Assembly (NCBI GenBank): GCA_963739975.1
Contig: CAVUCK010000005.1
Coordinates: 248,001 to 312,000, forward strand
Origin: JALZMG01 sp963739975
GTDB lineage: Bacteria > Actinomycetota > Acidimicrobiia > Acidimicrobiales > Ilumatobacteraceae
Reading direction: 5' to 3'
DNA: 64,000 bases
The position numbers and the translations under genes are program-made. Positions within the stretch are counted from its first letter, which is position 1, and each line of letters starts with the position of its first letter. The notes under the pieces are model-generated. The model was not told where the DNA came from, searched no databases, and worked only from the letters and a program-made list of their open reading frames with translations. Shown one piece after another: positions 58,679 to 64,000 of the stretch.

Positions 58679-59265
58679 GACTGCACCGTCTTGGCCGGAA
58701 CGAACGAGCCGATGATGAAGCTCTGCAGGAAGGTGGAGGCGATGGCGCCATAGGCACCGAACACGACGAACTGCTGATCGACGCTGATGCCACCGGCGGT
58801 GGTGGTGGCCCAGCCGACGGCCCAGAGAGCGGCGGTCGCGGCGCTCCACCCGAGCATGCGCTTGGCGTTGCCGAGCATGGCGCCTTGGGCCACGCCCACG
58901 CCGAGCCCAGACACCGCACCCATGACCACCAGGGACGTGATGTCGGTGCGATAGGAGACGATTGGGGCTCCGACGGCCAGTCCCACGGCGAGCCCGGCGG
59001 CGGTCGCCGGAATCCAGCCGACACCGATGCCGCGGCGGCGCAGCAGCGCCCACTGGGCAGCGCCGAGCCCGGCGCCGGTCACCGCTCCGCCGAGGGCGGC
59101 AGCCGACACCGAATCGACCCGTCCGGCGACGAGATGGCCGATCAGGCCGGCCACGGGAACGGCGAGCGCGGTGAGCATCCATGGCCACCACGGTCGGAAC
59201 GACCGGCGTGCTGGGTGCTGGTGGATGGCTGAACGGAAGCTGGTGGCGGTGGTGGTGTGGCTCAT
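58675..59265 (-). CDS. glycine-rich membrane protein of unknown function
   Basis: A 196-residue protein with about five to six membrane helices, full of Gly and Ala (AALGGAVTGAGLGAAQWALL, GLAVGLAVGAPIV, GAVSGLGVGVAQGAML). The two halves look like an internal duplication: G-x-G-x-G-x-A-Q-x-A/G occurs near residues 65-71 and 123-129. No transporter family recognised. Coupled by 4-nt overlaps to the genes on both sides. Confidence 0.75.
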   Translation of the reverse strand: MSHTTTATSFRSAIHQHPARRSFRPWWPWMLTALAVPVAGLIGHLVAGRVDSVSAAALGGAVTGAGLGAAQWALLRRRGIGVGWIPATAAGLAVGLAVGAPIVSYRTDITSLVVMGAVSGLGVGVAQGAMLGNAKRMLGWSAATAALWAVGWATTTAGGISVDQQFVVFGAYGAIASTFLQSFIIGSFVPAKTVQS

Positions 59266-59609
59266 GACGGGTCCTTCCGGATGGGTGGGTTCGAGGAGGT
59301 GTTGGCGCTGATCCAGGCGACCAGGACGCTGTCGGGATGGTCGACGAGGTGATCGCGAGCCAAGGCGTCGACACGGTCGGCGTCGCCGGTGACGTGAGCA
59401 ACGGCGATCGCGACGAGTTGGCGGTCGCGCGTTGACTCAGCGACATCGGCAGCCCGATCGAGCAGATCGCCCGGCACGGGCGCGAACAGTGCAGCGGCCA
59501 CGATGGTCGTCACGTCGTCACTGGTCCGGGCCCGCTCGACGATCTCGGCCATGGCGGCGTTGCCGCCCACGACCAGCTGATGGATCACGTCGTCGGGTTC
59601 GGCGGTCAT
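59262..59609 (-). CDS. hypothetical helical protein, first gene of operon
   Basis: A 115-residue protein (MTAEPDDVIHQLVVGGNAAMAEIVERARTS...) predicted all-helical, resembling a few HEAT/TPR-type helices: LVAIAVAHVTGDADRVDALARDHLVDHPD. It opens the five-gene unit, 68 bp from the divergent AfsR-like regulator at 59678. No function known. Confidence 0.65.
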   Translation of the reverse strand: MTAEPDDVIHQLVVGGNAAMAEIVERARTSDDVTTIVAAALFAPVPGDLLDRAADVAESTRDRQLVAIAVAHVTGDADRVDALARDHLVDHPDSVLVAWISANTSSNPPIRKDPS

Positions 59610-59677
59610 GGGTGCATCGTGCGCAGCACCCCTGACACCGCGCTGTCACGAAACGCCGCGGGCGTACCCTGCGGGTA

Positions 59678-62600
59678 GTGATCGCGGTGTCAGTGCTCGA
59701 TGTGGTCGAGCTGCACCGCGACGGTGAGCGCATCGCCGTTCGTGCTGGCAAGACGACAGAAGTGCTGGTTCGTCTCGCCCTCGAGGCCGGAGTGATGGTC
59801 CGCACCGAGCGGTTGATCGAAGATCTCTGGGCTGACGAGGCCGCCGGCACGGCGCGCAACGTGCTGCAGACGAAGGTGTCACGGTTGCGCCGGGCATTGG
59901 GCGACCCCGCGCTCGTGACGGGGACGAGTGCCGGCTACACGTTGCACGTCGACCCGAATGCCGTCGACGCGCACGAGGTGGTGCGCCTGGCCGAGAAGGC
60001 CGCAGCGCTGCGACGCGCCGGCGACCCATCCGCCGCATTGGAGGCGAGCACGACGGCGCTGGCGATGTTCCGGGGTGAGGTCCTCTCCGCCGCCGGTGAC
60101 GGCGATTGGGTCATCCCGCACCGTGCCCGCCTCGAGGAGGTCCGCCTCGCTCTCGTCGAAGACCAGCTCGCGGCGCGCCTCGATCTCGGCTCCTCGGCGG
60201 AACTGATCGGCGAGCTCGAAGCGCTCGTCAGCGCGCATCCAGTGCGCGAAGGCCTCTGGGCGTTGCTGATGATCGCCCTGTATCGCGACGGTCGCCAGGC
60301 CGAAGCGCTGGCGACGTACCAGCGGGTCAGGAAAAGCTTGGCCGAAGAGCTCGGCCTCGACCCTGGACGCCACCTGCAGCTGCTCGAGCACCAGATCCTG
60401 GTCCATGACCCGTCACTCGGCGTGCCGTCCACGGGGCGCGGGCTGGGACCGGATCGGCCGGCCGGGAACCTGCCGTCGATGTCTGTCGAGCTCGTCGGTC
60501 GCCAGTCCGACATCGCTGCGGTCGCCGATCTGCTCGCCAGCGGGCGTCTCGTCGAGATCGTCGGCCCGGGCGGCGTCGGGAAGACGGCAGTCGCCATCGC
60601 GACCGGCCGCAGGCTGAACGCGTCGGACGGCGTCGCGCCCGTTGGCGTCTGGTTGGCAAGACTCGAGACCGCAGCGACCGCAGACGACGTGGTCGACACG
60701 CTGGTCGCTGCGTTGGACGTGGGCGGCGAGGCGGCGCTCGTCGAGCGCCTCAAGTGCAGTGCCTCGTTGGTCATCCTCGACAACTGTGAACAGGTCGTCG
60801 ACGCGGCCGCGGCGCTCGCTGTTCGCCTGCTCGACGCCGCTCCCGAGTTGCGGATCCTGTGCACCAGCCAGGTTCCACTCGACGTCGACGGTGAGGTCGT
60901 GTTCGAACTCGCACCCCTTGCCCTCTCCGACGCCGTCGCGCTGTTCAGCCGTCGAGCCAGTGCGCGCCGGATGCTTCGCGCTTCGGACGGGGCGGACGCC
61001 TCGGTGCAGGAGTTGTGCCGATCCCTCGATGGTCTTCCGCTGGCGATCGAGCTCGCCGCAGCACGAACCAAGACGTTGTCGATCGAGGAGATCACCCGCC
61101 GTCTCGACGATCGGTTCAACGTGCTGAGCGACCCGACCAGCCGCCGACCGCACCGCCGCCGAGCACTCAAGTCGACGATCCGATGGAGCTACGACCTGCT
61201 GTTCCCCGACGACCAACGGGGCCTGTGGGCCCTCGCCACCTTCGCTGGCGGCGCACCCCTCTCCGCGGTCGAGTCCGTCCTCGAAGCACTCGATGTACCG
61301 CCAACTGCGGCGATCGACGTGGTCGGCCGGCTCGCCAGCCGTTCGCTGGTGATCGTCGATGACGAAGGTGCGCCGACAACCGTCCGCTACCGGCTGCTCG
61401 ACAGCATCCGCGCCTTCGCGCTCGAAGCGATGACCGACGCCAAGGTGGCCGAGCGCGCCTTCGCCGCCCACGCAGGATGGTTCGCCGACGCCGCGGGATC
61501 CTCCACACAGGGTGTGCGCAGCAGTCGCCAAGCCGAGCATCTCTCCGTTGCCCGGGCCGAGCGCGCCAACATCGACGCCGCGTTGACCTGGAGCATCGCC
61601 AACGACCCGCTCATCGCGTTCAGCCTCGTCAACGGGTTCGGTTGGGCCTGGGTCGTCCTCGGCGACAGCCGAGGCGCGCAACGAATCCTCGCCGCGCTCG
61701 ATGCGGCTGGCGACACCGTCCCGGGCCGCGACAGGGCCAACGCCCTGCTGCTCGCCGGGTGGATCGAAGCCTCGATCGGTCGCCTCCAGCTCGCCCGCGA
61801 CCACATCGCCGCGGCGTCCGACCTGGCCGACACGATCAACGACGTCGACGTGCAGGCGCGCTGTTGCTACTACCTCGCCTACGTCGTGTCGCACGACGGC
61901 GACTTCCGCCAGGCCCTTGAGCTGACCGATCGCACAGACGCCCTCTACGCCGGACTGGACCGGCCGTGGGATCAAGCCGCCAACTGGCTCTTCGCCGCCC
62001 GAGCCGCGATCTCAGCCAACGACGAGGAGCGCAGCGTCGACGCCGTCCATCACGTCCAGCACTTCCTGCGAACCGTCGACGACCCGTGGCTGCAGGTACG
62101 CCGGGACGCCGTCCTCGGCGAGCTCGCCCGCATCCAGCACCGGTTCGACGATGCCGTCGTCCATCTCGGTCGCGCCGCGCAAACCTCGCGATGTCTCGGC
62201 TTCCAGCAGACCGAGGCGTATCAGCTGTCCAGCCTCGGACGAGCGCAATGCCAGGCGGGGGACCACCACGCTGGCTCGGCCACCTTGGAACTGGCCATCG
62301 AGAAGGCCGAGGCCACCGGCGATGTCCGCCTGGCGGCGCTCGCCCGGGTTCACCTCGGGCGAGTCCTTCGGGCACTCGGACGAGTGCCCGAAGCCCGCAC
62401 GGCCCTCGAAGCGGCAACCGCATGGCATCGCACCGCTGGGGGCGGCGAACAGGCCGCGCTCGGCAACTGCCTGCTCGCGGCGATCGACGCAGCCGATGGA
62501 CGTCCCGGCGCCGAGCAACGTCTCGTCGCCATCCTCGACGACGCCCGGCGCAGCAACCACCCCCACGTCGAGGTCTTCGCCCTCGACGCACTGGCGCGCA

Positions 62601-62734
62601 TCGAAGCCGAAACGGGCGACGTCGCCAGGGCACGAGAGCTCTGTGAGAACGCTGATCGGCGCTTCGAAGCGGCCTCCCACTTCATCACCGACGTCGATCG
62701 AACCGACGCTCACGCGGTCAGGCAGATGGCCTGA
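59678..62734 (+). CDS. AfsR/SARP-like regulator, paralogue of 53085-56150
   Basis: A 1,018-residue protein with the same domain order: OmpR-type winged helix (residues 1-90), BTAD domain (96-240), STAND ATPase with Walker A GPGGVGKT at 296-303 and SLVILDNCEQVVDAAA, then TPR-like repeats (from about 640; LARVHLGRVLRALGRVPEARTAL). Walker A falls at the same residue numbers as in the paralogue. GTG 59678 follows TACCCT by 7 nt. It is divergent from the five-gene operon and probably controls it. Confidence 0.88.
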   Translation: MIAVSVLDVVELHRDGERIAVRAGKTTEVLVRLALEAGVMVRTERLIEDLWADEAAGTARNVLQTKVSRLRRALGDPALVTGTSAGYTLHVDPNAVDAHEVVRLAEKAAALRRAGDPSAALEASTTALAMFRGEVLSAAGDGDWVIPHRARLEEVRLALVEDQLAARLDLGSSAELIGELEALVSAHPVREGLWALLMIALYRDGRQAEALATYQRVRKSLAEELGLDPGRHLQLLEHQILVHDPSLGVPSTGRGLGPDRPAGNLPSMSVELVGRQSDIAAVADLLASGRLVEIVGPGGVGKTAVAIATGRRLNASDGVAPVGVWLARLETAATADDVVDTLVAALDVGGEAALVERLKCSASLVILDNCEQVVDAAAALAVRLLDAAPELRILCTSQVPLDVDGEVVFELAPLALSDAVALFSRRASARRMLRASDGADASVQELCRSLDGLPLAIELAAARTKTLSIEEITRRLDDRFNVLSDPTSRRPHRRRALKSTIRWSYDLLFPDDQRGLWALATFAGGAPLSAVESVLEALDVPPTAAIDVVGRLASRSLVIVDDEGAPTTVRYRLLDSIRAFALEAMTDAKVAERAFAAHAGWFADAAGSSTQGVRSSRQAEHLSVARAERANIDAALTWSIANDPLIAFSLVNGFGWAWVVLGDSRGAQRILAALDAAGDTVPGRDRANALLLAGWIEASIGRLQLARDHIAAASDLADTINDVDVQARCCYYLAYVVSHDGDFRQALELTDRTDALYAGLDRPWDQAANWLFAARAAISANDEERSVDAVHHVQHFLRTVDDPWLQVRRDAVLGELARIQHRFDDAVVHLGRAAQTSRCLGFQQTEAYQLSSLGRAQCQAGDHHAGSATLELAIEKAEATGDVRLAALARVHLGRVLRALGRVPEARTALEAATAWHRTAGGGEQAALGNCLLAAIDAADGRPGAEQRLVAILDDARRSNHPHVEVFALDALARIEAETGDVARARELCENADRRFEAASHFITDVDRTDAHAVRQMA

Positions 62735-62832
62735 CCCCACGCCGCTGACGATCGCTCGTTTTCGTCCGTTTCTGCAAGATCGCGCCGCGGCGTGGCTCTC
62801 GAAGGGGCAACGACTACCGAGGAGGACGTCAC

Positions 62833-63963
62833 ATGTCCCGACCCAGCACGCTGCTCATCCCGTTGACCATCGCCACGATGACGTTGCTCACCGCCAGTTC
62901 GATCGCCGCCGCCGAGGTGCCACCCGACGATCCGCGGCCGATCAGCGCCACGCCGACGGCATCGCAGCCGATCGAGACGACCTGGCTCTCATCTGGAGCC
63001 GTTCCTGCGACCGACCGGGTCGCATCGGTCGGTGACGAGCGCCCGTCAGCCGACGCCGACGCCGACGCCGACGTCGGCGGCGACGTTGTCGCCGCCGATG
63101 CGGATGATCGGGTGGTCAGCCCTGCGACCTCGCCCGACCTCGGCGCTGCCGCGCCCACGGCCGCCGACGGCGCGCCGATCCCGTTGGACGACCTCATCAG
63201 CAACTACGGCTGCATGATGGTCGAAGGCGAGCCGGGCGAGCACCTCGGTGTGAATTGCATCGACGAGGGCTGGCTGAACACCGACGGCACCGTCTACGTG
63301 CACACCACCGTGCCCGCGTCTCAGCAGGTGCGCATCTCGTCGAGCCCGCCGATCGGCACGACCGAGTACGGCGCCCCTGACCTCGCAACCTTCGATCTCG
63401 ACACCGCCCCGGACTACAGCAGCTACGAGTTCACGTCCAAGGCGTTCGACATCCTGCCGGCCCAGACCTACTACCTCGTCGCCATGGCCTGGGACAGCGA
63501 AGGCAACATGGCCTGGAGGTACGGCACGGCCACCGTCCCGCACCTGGCAGTCGTCGTGATCGACAAGATCACGGTCCTCAACGACGGCGACGAGTACTCC
63601 TGGAACGAGGGCGAGATCGCCTTCGGCATCGGCATCGACGACCAGCTGCTGTGGACGTACCCAGAGGAGAAGTACGACGACGGCGACTCCTTCGATCCCG
63701 AGGCCTACCAGCTCATCGACGACTCGCCCCAGCTGGTCGAGGTCTTCGTCTGGGCGAGGGAGGACGACCCCGGCAAGTGCGTCCTTGAGTACACCGAACT
63801 TGACCTCGACGAGTTCGAGGACGGCGGGGGCTGCCACTTCGCCCAGGCCGTCGAGACCTTCGATCTGACGACGGCACCGCCCAGCCTCGATGTCGACTTC
63901 ACCAGCCCCGACGAACACCTCCGCATCCGGGTCGAGGGGCAGATCACCCTCAGCATCCCCTGA
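62833..63963 (+). CDS. secreted acidic protein of unknown function
   Basis: A 376-residue protein with a signal peptide (residues 1-27, ending SSIAAA). An Asp/Ala-rich segment with a DADADAD run (about 74-85) follows, then a probable beta-rich domain (about 115-376) with four cysteines (CMMVEG, VNCIDE, GKCVLEY, GGCHFA) that could form two disulfides. ATG 62833 has GGAGG about 8 nt upstream. It is 98 bp downstream of the AfsR-like regulator. I recognise no family; the acidic DAD repeats recall those of the chaplin-like protein but are too simple to show relationship. Confidence 0.75.
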   Translation: MSRPSTLLIPLTIATMTLLTASSIAAAEVPPDDPRPISATPTASQPIETTWLSSGAVPATDRVASVGDERPSADADADADVGGDVVAADADDRVVSPATSPDLGAAAPTAADGAPIPLDDLISNYGCMMVEGEPGEHLGVNCIDEGWLNTDGTVYVHTTVPASQQVRISSSPPIGTTEYGAPDLATFDLDTAPDYSSYEFTSKAFDILPAQTYYLVAMAWDSEGNMAWRYGTATVPHLAVVVIDKITVLNDGDEYSWNEGEIAFGIGIDDQLLWTYPEEKYDDGDSFDPEAYQLIDDSPQLVEVFVWAREDDPGKCVLEYTELDLDEFEDGGGCHFAQAVETFDLTTAPPSLDVDFTSPDEHLRIRVEGQITLSIP

Positions 63964-64000
63964 CCTTGCCCGGGTCACCGGTTCTGGCCGTAGCGATCGC

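Overview
The window is GC-rich, densely coded DNA from a high-GC actinobacterium. Several traits together suggest a free-living member of the Acidimicrobiia: a 1,560-residue NAD-dependent glutamate dehydrogenase, an F420/PPOX-type oxidoreductase, a chaplin-like surface protein with an LAXTG sortase signal, actinobacterial-type LeuA and IclR/leuCD arrangement, AfsR-type regulators, and many genes whose -10 box sits only 6-7 nt before the start codon. The class assignment is inference; the phylum is well supported.

Bases 1-34,000. The left part is mostly housekeeping: a partial menC with a coupled acetyltransferase and membrane protein, serA, pyrF, a 3Fe-4S ferredoxin, a sunset-domain protein and leuA behind a leucine attenuator. 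A cell-surface pair follows: a LAXTG-anchored protein with nine chaplin-like repeats, and a membrane-tethered ECF sigma factor fused to its own zinc-finger anti-sigma domain. Next come a DEAD-box helicase, leuCD with a divergent IclR regulator, nadABC, a CapA-like protein, an AbiEi/DUF559 protein between inverted palindromes, an FKBP lipoprotein, a UbiB-like kinase, a hydrolase, greA, leuB and ilvE. An 826-bp stretch without a convincing gene precedes the most unusual locus: a small winged-helix protein, a CPA2 cation/proton antiporter fused to the C-terminal half of GlnD (degenerate HD region plus two ACT domains), and an ammonium transporter. It looks like a way to couple nitrogen status to ion exchange.

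Bases 34,000-48,700. cimA lies behind an isoleucine/valine-rich leader peptide and terminator. Then come a DUF2237 protein, an SDR, a PPOX protein, a five-copy 68-bp tandem array abutting purEK, a divergent ArsR/SRPBCC pair whose two start codons lie inside one palindrome, a VIT-family transporter, the giant glutamate dehydrogenase, gltX and a YdcF-like protein.

Bases 48,700-64,000. tRNA-Gln and tRNA-Glu are followed by a duplication of the tRNA-Glu 3' half 454 bp downstream, the mark of a past site-specific integration. Beyond it the content is accessory: a HIT protein, a frameshifted methyltransferase, an ABC exporter, two paralogous AfsR-like regulators of about 1,020 residues flanking a tightly coupled five-gene operon (unknown protein, membrane protein, NAD(P)-binding protein, 53-residue protein, metallo-beta-lactamase-fold hydrolase), and a secreted acidic protein.

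Branched-chain amino-acid genes are scattered over five loci (leuA, leuCD, leuB-ilvE, cimA) and seem to be controlled separately, by two attenuators and one IclR-type operator. Two families of repeated palindromes sit at gene ends.
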